Assembly (NCBI GenBank): GCA_965263485.1
Contig: CBDHHO010000004.1
Coordinates: forward strand, 248,001-312,000
Origin: Haliotispira sp965263485
Lineage (GTDB): Bacteria; Spirochaetota; Spirochaetia; SP-2023
DNA: 64,000 bases
Direction: 5' to 3'
Part shown: positions 17,153-25,375 of the stretch, one piece after another
How the letters are laid out: every line of letters begins with the position of its first letter
Position numbering within the stretch: position 1 is the stretch's first letter
The notes under the pieces: model-generated
Database searches by the model: none
What the model was told of the DNA's origin: nothing
Seen by the model: the letters and a program-made list of their open reading frames with translations, nothing else
Position numbers and translations under genes: made by a program

Positions 17153-19513
17153 CTAGCGTATTCTGTCCTTGCCGATCCTGCGCGGTTTTGCATATAGCGG
17201 CGGCCCCCAAAACACCCAGCGACGCAAGGGCTTTTGCTTCAGGTATTCGTGCGGCAGCAGCGACAGAAATATCGGTCCCAGAATCAAGTCGGCCAGCAGT
17301 GCGATCAAAATGACCAGCACCGTAAATAAACCCATATAAGCCAGCCCCTGGAACCTAGAAAACATGAACACGGCAAAGCTGCTGCACAAAATAATGGTCG
17401 TTTCCACCAAAGCGGGCCCGACCTGGGAGAGGGTGGCGTGAATCGAAGCCCCGTAATTCTGCGATGAATCAAAGCGGCTGGTCACCGTGTAGAAAAAATG
17501 GATGGTATCATCGACGATCAGACCGATCACCATCGGAAACATCAGAAAGTTGAACGAATTTAAGTCAATGTTCAGCAAAGAAATAATCCCGCCGATCATC
17601 ACGATCGGAAAAACGTTGGGAATCAATGAAATCAACGTGACGTAGAGCCTGCGGAAGATCAACAGCAGCAAGAAAAACACGATCAGTATCGAGATAATGA
17701 TCGATTTGACAAAACTCCGGGTCATCAGGAGGTCGCCCCGGCTGGTGTCCATAATAAAGCCCGTAAAAAACACCTGCGTTTGCCCGGCATCCCCAGGACT
17801 CTGTTCCACAGCCCGGGCGATACGCTGTTCATAGCGCCGCGCCAAATCGATAAAGGGCAAGCTCTCAAAGGACTTGACTTCCAGCAGGATACGCAGGCTC
17901 TTGAGGTCCTGAGAGAGCCAATTGACCGCGTCAAAGCCGCTGAGCCGTTTGGAGAGCAGTAGCAAGCCGTTCAACTGAGCCATGCTCTGAACTGAAGCGA
18001 TACCGTCCTGCCGGCCCTTGAGCTGGGCTGCGTCTTCGATCAGATCGCCCAGCCAGAAAGTCTGTCTGACGATGTCTTCGCGCTCCATGTCCTCCAGTAC
18101 CTGGTTCAGGTGCCCGAGCATCTTAAGACCCTTGTCGCTTTGGGGGAACAGGCCGTCTTCGTTGTAGATCACCACGCTGACAGTACCGACAGGCGCAAAA
18201 TCGCTCTGGCTCAGATGAGCGAGGTCTTTGATCACCTGGTTCTCGCTGCCCATAAATTCGGAAAATTTATAATTGGCCCGCAAATCCATAATGTAATACA
18301 GTGCTAGGCTGAACAGAAGCAGCGCCGAGACTATGATCATTTTGCGAAAACGAAAGGAAAATTGAGTCACACGGGCCAGCTGTGTAGAAAATGCCCATTT
18401 GCTGCGCCGCAGCAGTGCCCGATACTTATCATTGAAGCGAGTAAAACTGAGTATCATCGGGAACAAAGTCATCGTAAAAAGATATATGAATAATACCTCC
18501 AGCAAACAAGAATATCCTGTTGTTTGTATCGCAGGTATGGGCACCACACGCAGGCTCAGGAACGAGAACATGGTGGTCATTGCTGTAAAAGTAATCGGAC
18601 GAACACAGCGCATCCAAGCAATCGCCAGTGCCATATCGACACTGGTATGCTGTAAGCTATGCTTAAAATGGTTATAGAAATGAACTGAATATCCAATAGA
18701 AGTAGCTACTCCAATTGTTACTGGAATCATTAAAAAGGTCAGATCAACTGAGAGTCCAAGCATTGACATGATGCCAATGGTCAGCCAGTTGGCTATAAAA
18801 GAGCTGAGCAGTGTCCCGATAAATGCCAGCCAGGAACGCAGCATAAAAAAGATCAGCAGCAGCATCACTATCAGCAGCAGGACGAATACCTTCGTAAGAT
18901 CACTGATATAAAACGAAAACTGCTGGTAAACAATGTGGGCCGCGCCACTGGTCCATATCTTAAGCCCGGCGGGAACCAAGGGTGCCTTCCGGTAGCGCTG
19001 CTGAATTTGTTCCATGGCCCGGCCAATAATAATGAGGGGTGACTCCTGAGGCTGGCCCTCCGCACGCAGCTCCTCTTCGGTGGGCAGGGTTTCAAAGTCC
19101 AGGACAATCAGGGCCTTGCGTCCGTCTCGCGAAACCAAATGACCGGTCGCCGCCGGGCTGTGCAAGGCTCTCCGGGAGAGCCAGCGCTGGTTGCGCACGG
19201 CTTCTCTGTCCTGTTCAGGGCTCGCATCCGACAACGGCAGCCGGACATTGGGCGGGAACAGGTCCAGTACCGAAGAGATCTGTTTCAGGTAGGGGATTTC
19301 GGCCGCGATGTCCTGCTCCAGCCGGTAGAGGAAATTGATGCCCGCACGGCTTAGAAAATCCATGCCCTCAAGGTAAAACAGGTTGCTGTCCGGGCTGCCA
19401 AAGGCTTGCAGATAAGCTCTTCTGGCCATCTCAGTCTCTTCGGAAATATAACTCAGGTTTTCCACGTTGACCGAAGGCCGGTAGGCGAGGGTGTAGCGCG
19501 CGAGCAGCAGCAA
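17153..19513 (-). CDS. RND-family exporter (MMPL-like)
   Basis: 786 aa from the TTG at 19513, but the same frame stays open upstream and encodes RIRKYRLISFGIAGALLLLLA, an obvious first membrane helix; a CTG at 19588 with GAGG eight bases before is a candidate start, no in-frame ATG being visible. Two symmetrical halves each have a large periplasmic loop and a block of about five helices (DLTFLMIPVTIGVATSIGYS and FNFLMFPMVIGLIVDDTIHF). Such RND proteins export lipids, hopanoids or drugs using the proton gradient. Substrate unknown; no adaptor or outer-membrane partner adjoins it. Confidence 0.8.
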   Translation of the reverse strand: MLLLARYTLAYRPSVNVENLSYISEETEMARRAYLQAFGSPDSNLFYLEGMDFLSRAGINFLYRLEQDIAAEIPYLKQISSVLDLFPPNVRLPLSDASPEQDREAVRNQRWLSRRALHSPAATGHLVSRDGRKALIVLDFETLPTEEELRAEGQPQESPLIIIGRAMEQIQQRYRKAPLVPAGLKIWTSGAAHIVYQQFSFYISDLTKVFVLLLIVMLLLIFFMLRSWLAFIGTLLSSFIANWLTIGIMSMLGLSVDLTFLMIPVTIGVATSIGYSVHFYNHFKHSLQHTSVDMALAIAWMRCVRPITFTAMTTMFSFLSLRVVPIPAIQTTGYSCLLEVLFIYLFTMTLFPMILSFTRFNDKYRALLRRSKWAFSTQLARVTQFSFRFRKMIIVSALLLFSLALYYIMDLRANYKFSEFMGSENQVIKDLAHLSQSDFAPVGTVSVVIYNEDGLFPQSDKGLKMLGHLNQVLEDMEREDIVRQTFWLGDLIEDAAQLKGRQDGIASVQSMAQLNGLLLLSKRLSGFDAVNWLSQDLKSLRILLEVKSFESLPFIDLARRYEQRIARAVEQSPGDAGQTQVFFTGFIMDTSRGDLLMTRSFVKSIIISILIVFFLLLLIFRRLYVTLISLIPNVFPIVMIGGIISLLNIDLNSFNFLMFPMVIGLIVDDTIHFFYTVTSRFDSSQNYGASIHATLSQVGPALVETTIILCSSFAVFMFSRFQGLAYMGLFTVLVILIALLADLILGPIFLSLLPHEYLKQKPLRRWVFWGPPLYAKPRRIGKDRIR

Positions 19514-19787
19514 CAGCGCCCCTGCGATCCCAAAACTGATGAGGCGGTATTTGCGAATACGGAAATACGGTGAATCGAAAGACAGCAGAAGCTTTACCTC
19601 ATTCCTCTTGCCCGGGTTATCTGCGCCATCACTTCCTGCATTCTGTTCAGAAAGTATACCACAAGGATGAGTGCCGTTGCGTTATGTTGCGTTACATATG
19701 GACAAATGGAAGCAGCTGGATGTAAGGGGGAGTTTTCAAAACCTGCTTTTACCGAAAATATCACCATTCAGAACAAAACAAGCTTCT

Positions 19788-20007
19788 GGGGACCTCTAAA
19801 AATTCCAGTTCTGCGCTGAATCGCGATCTTGTCGCCGAATAAAGGTTCTGCCTTCGGCAGGATTTGTGAGGAATGGCCTGCTTCGATGTGCCATTCCTCA
19901 CCGTCAGCAAAGCCTTACCATACAACAAAGTATGCTTCGGCTTCACTTCCTTGCTATCGGCAAAATCTCGCTGATTCAGCATCAAAAGCGAATTTTTAGA
20001 GGTCCCC
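19788..20007. mobile_element. Non-autonomous element, 220 bp, with 4-bp target duplication
   Basis: Ends GGGGACCTCTAAAAATTC and GAATTTTTAGAGGTCCCC are perfect inverted copies. TTCT flanks both sides (19784-19787, 20008-20011). The interior has a nested hairpin (GGAATGGC...GCCATTCC region, 19871-19898) and the CAAAGCCTTACCATACAAC block shared with other copies. The preserved perfect ends suggest a recent insertion. Confidence 0.9.
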
Positions 20008-20117
20008 TTCTCGCAGATCACCGGGGAGTATATCCGGCAAAGGTAACGGAAACAAGTTCGCAGCGCAGAATTCTACATTCTGCTGCGCAGCATCGACTTT
20101 ATTTTCGGGACTTGACT

Positions 20118-20126
20118 TGCTATAAT
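20118..20126 (+). promoter_or_regulatory. Extended -10 promoter, possibly giving a leaderless mRNA
   Basis: TGC-TATAAT (20118-20126) fits the extended -10 consensus. Transcription would begin about 7 nt downstream, at or next to the A of the ATG at 20133, leaving no room for a Shine-Dalgarno site. Confidence 0.5.
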
Positions 20127-20132
20127 GCCCTT

Positions 20133-20975
20133 ATGTTTGGTTTTCAACTGATCAAATGGTTCTGGAACCTGTGGGATCACTTATTGACCATTATCCTATG
20201 GAACCTGAGCTGTCTTATGACTGTCGGGCTGTTTTTCTATCTGTTGCAGATTTTTCTCGCTGCCGCGGACGGCCTGCCCCAAGTACTGCCGGCCGCCCTG
20301 CTATCTCTGCTGCTGCTCTTCTGCTCTACCGTACTACAGCACACCCTTGCCCTGAGCAATTATGCAATTGCCAAGTTTGAGCGCAGCGAGTGGAAAGAGT
20401 GCCTGTGCCGGGCCTGGCGCAAGGACAGCTTGCGTGCCGCGATATTGATGGACTTGGGCCTGGGTGTGCTATTTTTGATTTACTTTGTCAGCTGGCGCTT
20501 CTACACTCAGCAGGGCGGCCTGCTGAGCCTGATGGCGCAGGGGCTGCTTTTCTGGCTGGCCCTGCTGCTGCTGCTCAGTTCCGGCTTCTACTTCCCGCTC
20601 TTGGTGAGAGAAGAGTTTTCGATCAAAAAAGCCCTGCGCCAGAGCCTGGTGGTCTGCCTCGACAACTTTCTGCTGTCGCTGGCACTGGGGCTGGTCGGCC
20701 TGCTGCTGCTAGTCATTTCTTTTCTCCCTCCACTAATGCTGTTCTTTGGCCCCGCAGGGCTGGGTCTGTGGTATGAAGTCAGCCTGCGCATCCTCTACTA
20801 TAAATATCAATACATCCAGCAGTTACCCGAAGAGGAAATCCAGAAAGCACGTTCTTCGCGCGGCAACTTACGCCGCCGGAAACCGGAGATCCCCTGGCGG
20901 GCCTTGCTGCGCGAAGAACGTGAGCGCATTGGGCCGCGCAGTCTGCGCAACTTCATTTTCCCGTGGAAAGACTGA
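20133..20975 (+). CDS. Polytopic membrane protein, unknown function
   Basis: 280 aa with about five to six hydrophobic helices (LTIILWNLSCLMTVGLFFYL, LLSLLLLFCSTVLQH, AILMDLGLGVLFLIYF, LLFWLALLLLLSS, FLLSLALGLVGLLLLVIS) and a basic C-terminal tail rich in Arg and Glu. It resembles DUF624-type small membrane proteins in layout, but I would not assign a function. The ATG at 20133 is chosen because MFGFQLIKWFWNLW starts a natural amphipathic N-terminus; a strong -10 lies directly upstream. A terminator follows at 21003. Confidence 0.65.
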   Translation: MFGFQLIKWFWNLWDHLLTIILWNLSCLMTVGLFFYLLQIFLAAADGLPQVLPAALLSLLLLFCSTVLQHTLALSNYAIAKFERSEWKECLCRAWRKDSLRAAILMDLGLGVLFLIYFVSWRFYTQQGGLLSLMAQGLLFWLALLLLLSSGFYFPLLVREEFSIKKALRQSLVVCLDNFLLSLALGLVGLLLLVISFLPPLMLFFGPAGLGLWYEVSLRILYYKYQYIQQLPEEEIQKARSSRGNLRRRKPEIPWRALLREERERIGPRSLRNFIFPWKD

Positions 20976-21002
20976 CAGGATCGAAACCCCCTGTCCAATT
21001 GC

Positions 21003-21031
21003 CTCTGAGTTGGAATTCTCAGAGCTTTTTT
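21003..21031 (+). terminator. Rho-independent terminator
   Basis: CTCTGAG (21003-21009) pairs with CTCAGAG (21018-21024) around TTGGAATT, followed by C and six T. It ends the membrane-protein transcript 13 nt before the HAD gene start, so it could also attenuate read-through into that gene. Confidence 0.75.
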
Positions 21032-21043
21032 AAAGGGATACCA

Positions 21044-22030
21044 ATGAACCGTATCTGGAATTCTCAGGATCTGGAGCAGCTGCTTGAACCCAACGACTGG
21101 ATGCGCTTGCAGGAGCAGGTGCGCAGCCGCGCGGCGGACCTGCGGCCAATTGCTACTGAAATCAAGTCCAAGTTGCTGCCACTCGATAATGTGCGCGGCA
21201 TTCTATTCGATATTTACGGTACTCTGCTCATTTCGGACGCAGGCGAAATCAGTTCGGCCCCGGAGACCATGGAGGTTTTGCAAGACGGGCGGGGCCAAAC
21301 GAGCCAGGGGAGTGCACAGCAACACCGCACGCCCGACTTCCGGGCACTGCAAAGCCTGCCGGGGCTACTGCGCGCCGCTCTGCCCACTGACTTTGTGCCC
21401 GGCAAAGCCATACAACAGAGCATCCGGGAGCAGCACAAGAGACTGCAATCTGCGGAACTGGCGCATCCTGAGGTAGACATTGTCGAGTTGTGGCACCAGG
21501 TGCTGCTGCAGCAGCTGGATCAGAGCATGCACAGCAGCCTCAGCCCTTTTATTCTGGCCCGCTTTGCCCTGGAGTATGAGTTATTGCACAATCGCGTTCA
21601 ATTAATGCCCGGAGCACTGGAGTTATTGCACTGGCTGGCTGCGCGCAATTTTTATGTCGGTATTATTTCCAACGCCCAGTTCTACACACCCATTATTCTG
21701 TCTGCTTTGTTGAATATCCATGATTTGAGCGATATCAACATTCAGCCGGACCTGTGTTTTTGGTCCTACCGAGAGGGCTCTGCCAAACCGCAGGCAGAAT
21801 TTTTTGACACAGCTTTGAGCGCACTGGCCCGCCATGATCTGGAACCAGGAGAGCTGCTGTACTTGGGCAATGATATGCGCAATGATGTCTGGGCTGCGAC
21901 TCAGGCCGGGTTCCACAGCGCGCTGTTTGCCGGAGACCGGCGCTCACTGCGCATGCGCACGGAAATGCCCGAGGCCATCGAACCGGATATTGTCATTACC
22001 GATCTGGGACAACTGAAGGGCGTGTTGTAA
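21044..22030 (+). CDS. HAD-superfamily hydrolase
   Basis: 328 aa from the ATG at 21044 with AAGGGA upstream. Motif I is ILFDIYGTLLIS (nucleophile Asp; the usual second Asp is replaced by Tyr, as in haloacid-dehalogenase-like and some sugar phosphatase members). Motif II is GIISNAQ, motif III KPQAEFF, and motif IV YLGNDMRNDVWAA. A helical cap (about residues 85-185) lies between motifs I and II. It probably hydrolyses a small phosphorylated metabolite; substrate unknown. The N-terminal 45 residues precede motif I and are unusual in length. Confidence 0.82.
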   Translation: MNRIWNSQDLEQLLEPNDWMRLQEQVRSRAADLRPIATEIKSKLLPLDNVRGILFDIYGTLLISDAGEISSAPETMEVLQDGRGQTSQGSAQQHRTPDFRALQSLPGLLRAALPTDFVPGKAIQQSIREQHKRLQSAELAHPEVDIVELWHQVLLQQLDQSMHSSLSPFILARFALEYELLHNRVQLMPGALELLHWLAARNFYVGIISNAQFYTPIILSALLNIHDLSDINIQPDLCFWSYREGSAKPQAEFFDTALSALARHDLEPGELLYLGNDMRNDVWAATQAGFHSALFAGDRRSLRMRTEMPEAIEPDIVITDLGQLKGVL

Positions 22031-22379
22031 TCGGAGGCTTGTCTCAGGAAGTCTGAGCGGGCCTTTGAAGTTGGCCTTCGGGACACCTTGAATTTCTGCC
22101 TTTCGTACCTCAAGGCGAAATTGCTACGGCACTCAGGCAGCGCAGGCATATTGGGTAGTCCTTCGCAGGGGCCTTTACCGAAGTGAGAACCACGAAAGAC
22201 ACGAAAAGCACGAAATTCATTTTTTCGTGTCTTTCGTGCTTTTCGTGGTTATAAAACAAAGTGGGACTGAGGGGGGGCTCGGTAAGGCCTTTTCCGGTTG
22301 CGAAGCGCGAAGATTAGAAATTCAAGGTGTACCGAAGTACCGGGATCTAATGCCGGGGTGGCCATTTTTAGAGGTTCCC
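22031..22379. other. Intergenic region with hairpin repeat and a repeat-family end
   Basis: No gene is seen. It contains the ACGAAA-rich inverted repeat at 22187-22249 and a right-type family end (CATTTTTAGAGGTTCCC, 22363-22379) directly before the glycosyltransferase start. Confidence 0.65.
22187..22249. repeat. ACGAAA-rich inverted repeat (hairpin)
   Basis: The left arm is built of CCACGAAA / GACACGAAAA / GCACGAAA units and the right arm is its near complement (TTCGTGTC / TTTCGTGC / TTTTCGTGG), separated by about 7 nt. The arms can pair over more than 20 bases with a choice of registers because the units repeat. It differs entirely from the IS-related family. Confidence 0.85.
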
Positions 22380-23315
22380 ATGAGAGTTTTAATCATTACA
22401 GTATATCACAATCCCCGACACGGGGGTGGAGCAGCGACAGCCTCAAGCGCTTTGGCAGAGGCGTTAAAAAGGGCGCAATATGATGTAAAACAAATCTCAA
22501 GAGAGAGTTTCTGCCATTCTTACAAGCACAATCATTTATTTTCCCCAGAAACTACGGGTACTTTTTCTGCAAATCCATTGGGGTATCATGATATTGAAGT
22601 ATTAAATGAAATTGATAAATATAATCCAGATATTGTGTTATTAGGAGCTATTGATAGAGAAATAATATCAATATTATCTATTAACAGAATAAACAAACCA
22701 ATAATTATAATATTCCATGATTTGTATTTAGTTACAGGGGGTTGTCTATTCCAATCTGATTTATTTCCTTCAGGAGAAACAGAAAGAGAATACTCAATTT
22801 ATAAAAACTTTAGCTGCCGGCAGTATTTTGATGACTGTTCTGATTGTCCCTTAATTGTCCAGCCTGACCAGAAATCGATAGCGCAACTGAACTTGCTTTT
22901 GCGTCGCAAGCTCTTCGCGCATCGGAAAGATCTTACTTTTGCTTCTGTAAGCACATGGATGGAAAATATATTGCATAAAATCCCGTATTTGGAAGAGAAT
23001 GCAAAAACTCTATTATATAATATTGTGGATACAGAAATATACAGACCTTTAAAAGATAAGAAAGCTATTCGATGCAAATATAACTTGCACCACATAAAAA
23101 AAATAGGGCTTGTTATTTGTCATAATTTGAATGTAAAAGATCAGAATGATAGGAAGGGATATTTTCTTTTTGTGGAGTCTCTAAGCCAATTAAACTTAAG
23201 CCCTGCTGAAATTGAATTTTGTTCTATTGGAGCTGTCCCAACTCCGTGCTGGGAAGAACTACATGGTTTTACTATACATCATCTTAGTTATATTACGTCT
23301 AAGGGGCACCTCTAA
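22380..23315 (+). pseudogene. Glycosyltransferase family 4, N-terminal fragment (cut by IS)
   Basis: Starts MRVLIITVYHNPRHGGGAAT, a typical GT-B N-terminus with a Gly-rich donor loop. It runs for about 308 codons and then enters the IS left end, stopping at the TAA inside GGGCACCTCTAA. The start codon follows AGAGGTTCCC, so the ribosome binding site is provided by a repeat-family end. Composition is strongly AT-rich compared with flanking genes, suggesting acquisition by transfer. Removing the IS and one TAAG restores one continuous frame with the fragment at 24558. Confidence 0.85.
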
Positions 23316-24553
23316 AAATCCAACACTGGACAAATCACAATTATTCAATTACAATACAATAATATTGGAGGATCATTATGATTGAAATGACAAGTGAAAT
23401 AATATATCAGGATGTAGAACGTACAAATCCTTTTATATTCGAACTTAAAAAATCTATCGATTGGGATAGAATCTCAGAGACTATTTCTCAAAATATCCCT
23501 AAAAAGAAAAATAATTCTGGAAGGCCAAGATTCCCTGTCTCCCAAATGTTGCGCATTCTCATCCTTCAGGAAACCTACAACCTCTCTGATGATGCCATGG
23601 AGGTCCAAATCAATGGTAGCATCTATTTCAAATTCTTTCTTGACATGAGCCTGCTTGATAAATCTCCCGATTCCAAAACCATTTGGTCCTTCAAGGAAAC
23701 GCTGCGCAAACTCAATCTCGAGCAAACGCTTTTTCTTGAGTTCCATAAATTTCTTGCTGAAAGAAAGATAAAACTGCACAAAGGGAATATCGTGGACGCC
23801 AGCTTTGTCAAAGTGCCTGTGCAGCGCAATACCAGAGAAGAAAACCAGCAGATCAAAAATGATGAAATCCCTCCATCATTCAAGGAAAACGAGAATAAAA
23901 TGAGGCAAAAAGATACGGATGCAAGGTGGACAAAGAAAAATAGCAAAAGCCACTATGGATACAAAAATCACATTGCAACGGCGACTAACGAGCAGTTTAT
24001 TACCGCTTACGAAGTAAGTGCAGCTAATGTGCACGACTCACAGGTGCTTGCAGCTATTTTATCCGAAGGCGTCACGCAGATATATGGGGATAGTGCGTAC
24101 CGAAGTGAAAAGATAACAAATGAACTACGGAAGAAAGGTGTGAGGAACTTTATTCATCACCGAAAATATCGAGATACTTCACTTACAGAGAAGCAATTAG
24201 AAAGTAACCGCCGCAAGTCAAAGACCCGGGCGAAAGTGGAGCATATATTTGCATGGTTTCGCAATTGCATGAATAGGGGATTAGAGTTGCGATGTATAGG
24301 GATAGATCGGGTAAGGTTTCGTATGGGGTTACGAAATACTGTGTATAATATGTTAAAATATGTTTCAATTACAGCATAATAGTGGATAATTGTATCTAAA
24401 ATGCTGTAAATAATGATTTTTTATGTAAATTCTAATTTTATTAGAATTTATTGATCGTAATTAATCTGGATCCAACTATTTTTTGTGCTATTTTGTTATG
24501 ATTAAGGAAGGATTTTTGATTTTACATCGCAATGCCGATTTTTAGAGGTCCCC
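23304..24553 (+). mobile_element. Complete IS5-family insertion sequence (1250 bp)
   Basis: Termini are GGGCACCTCTAAAAATC and, inverted, GGGGACCTCTAAAAATC (one mismatch in 17). TAAG flanks both sides (23300-23303, 24554-24557). It encodes one intact transposase. Ends and target-duplication length match the short non-autonomous elements in this window, so it is the likely source of their transposase. Confidence 0.92.
23378..24379 (+). CDS. IS5-family DDE transposase
   Basis: 333 aa, intact, with GGAGG seven bases before the ATG. The N-terminal helix-turn-helix region (RFPVSQMLRILILQETYNLS) precedes a DDE catalytic domain: first Asp in IVDASFV, second Asp in YGDSAYRSE, and Glu in RAKVEHIFAWFRN, the classic IS5 spacing. 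The insert KNSKSHYGYKNH is typical. No frameshift is needed, so it is probably active or recently active. Confidence 0.93.
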   Translation: MIEMTSEIIYQDVERTNPFIFELKKSIDWDRISETISQNIPKKKNNSGRPRFPVSQMLRILILQETYNLSDDAMEVQINGSIYFKFFLDMSLLDKSPDSKTIWSFKETLRKLNLEQTLFLEFHKFLAERKIKLHKGNIVDASFVKVPVQRNTREENQQIKNDEIPPSFKENENKMRQKDTDARWTKKNSKSHYGYKNHIATATNEQFITAYEVSAANVHDSQVLAAILSEGVTQIYGDSAYRSEKITNELRKKGVRNFIHHRKYRDTSLTEKQLESNRRKSKTRAKVEHIFAWFRNCMNRGLELRCIGIDRVRFRMGLRNTVYNMLKYVSITA

Positions 24554-24557
24554 TAAG

Positions 24558-25154
24558 GAAGAAAAGTCTGATATTTTTGCAGTTGCGGATTTCTTTATAT
24601 GCGCTGCATTACATGAAAATCTACCTATGGTGTGTTTGGAAAGCCTGGCTTGCGGGACCCCAATTGTAGCCTTTGATATAGGAGGAATCTCTAGTGATAT
24701 TGTTTCGCATCAAGACACTGGCTACTTGGTCAGACCATTTTCCACAGATGATTTGGCAGCAGGAATTACATGGATGGCTAATTTATCGCGAGAAGAATAC
24801 GAAAAACTATCAAATAATTGCAGAATTCATGCAGAGAACCGTTTCAGCGAAAACTCGGTTATTAACCAATTCAACCAAATAGTGGAATTAACTTTAAAGC
24901 GATTTAATGATCTCTCTGTAGGTGTTAGTCAGAATTTAATTACAATAGACGAAACTATGAAACTGCTGACAACATATCTTGGGAGCAAAATAGAGGGCCT
25001 TCAGAACAATCGTTGGTACCGCTTTGGGCAACTTTCTTGCAAGCGCAAACTCTGGACAATAGCCAAAGTCTTGAGCAAAAAACTACGAATATATAAACTG
25101 CTGCGGCCATTGGCAAAAATAATCAGAAAGATATTACGAAGAAAACAGGTATAG
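24558..25154 (+). pseudogene. Glycosyltransferase family 4, C-terminal fragment
   Basis: Continues in frame from the N-terminal fragment once the IS and one TAAG copy are removed: SYITSK then EEKSDIFAVADFF. It carries the GT1 C-terminal signature ENLPMVCLESLACGTPIVAFDIGG, which binds the nucleotide-sugar donor. A basic helical tail ends at RRKQV. It has no start codon of its own near the IS; an ATG at 24627 is internal to the donor motif. AT-rich like the upstream half. Confidence 0.85.
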
Positions 25155-25246
25155 CTCTTATCTGGCCAGGTTGCCAGCCATTTTGAAGGATCCACCGCGA
25201 AATTACCGGGCTCTGATACCGGGCTGGGCGCAATTGTCAAAGAGGA

Positions 25247-25330
25247 AGGTTGGGCCTGGCTGCGCACGGCCCTCCCCTGTTTCTCCCATGCTGCGCCAGC
25301 TCGCATGGGAGCCTCCCCCGTTCTCCCATC
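25247..25330. repeat. GC-rich 67-bp-type repeat unit, single copy
   Basis: Matches the unit of the array at 30309-30706, ending in CTCCCATGC...GCATGGGAG, which can form a 9-bp hairpin. It lies upstream of the Rpn gene; a second copy lies downstream at 26438. Confidence 0.85.
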
Positions 25331-25375
25331 CCTCTTTTTATTGCGCCATATGGACAAAACAGCTATATTGAAGCC

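Larger units (their letters stand above)
19589..20132. other. Intergenic region with a complete repeat element
   Basis: No gene is visible between the divergent RND exporter and the membrane protein. It holds the 220-bp element at 19788-20007 and, at the right edge, the extended -10 promoter of the next gene. Confidence 0.6.
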
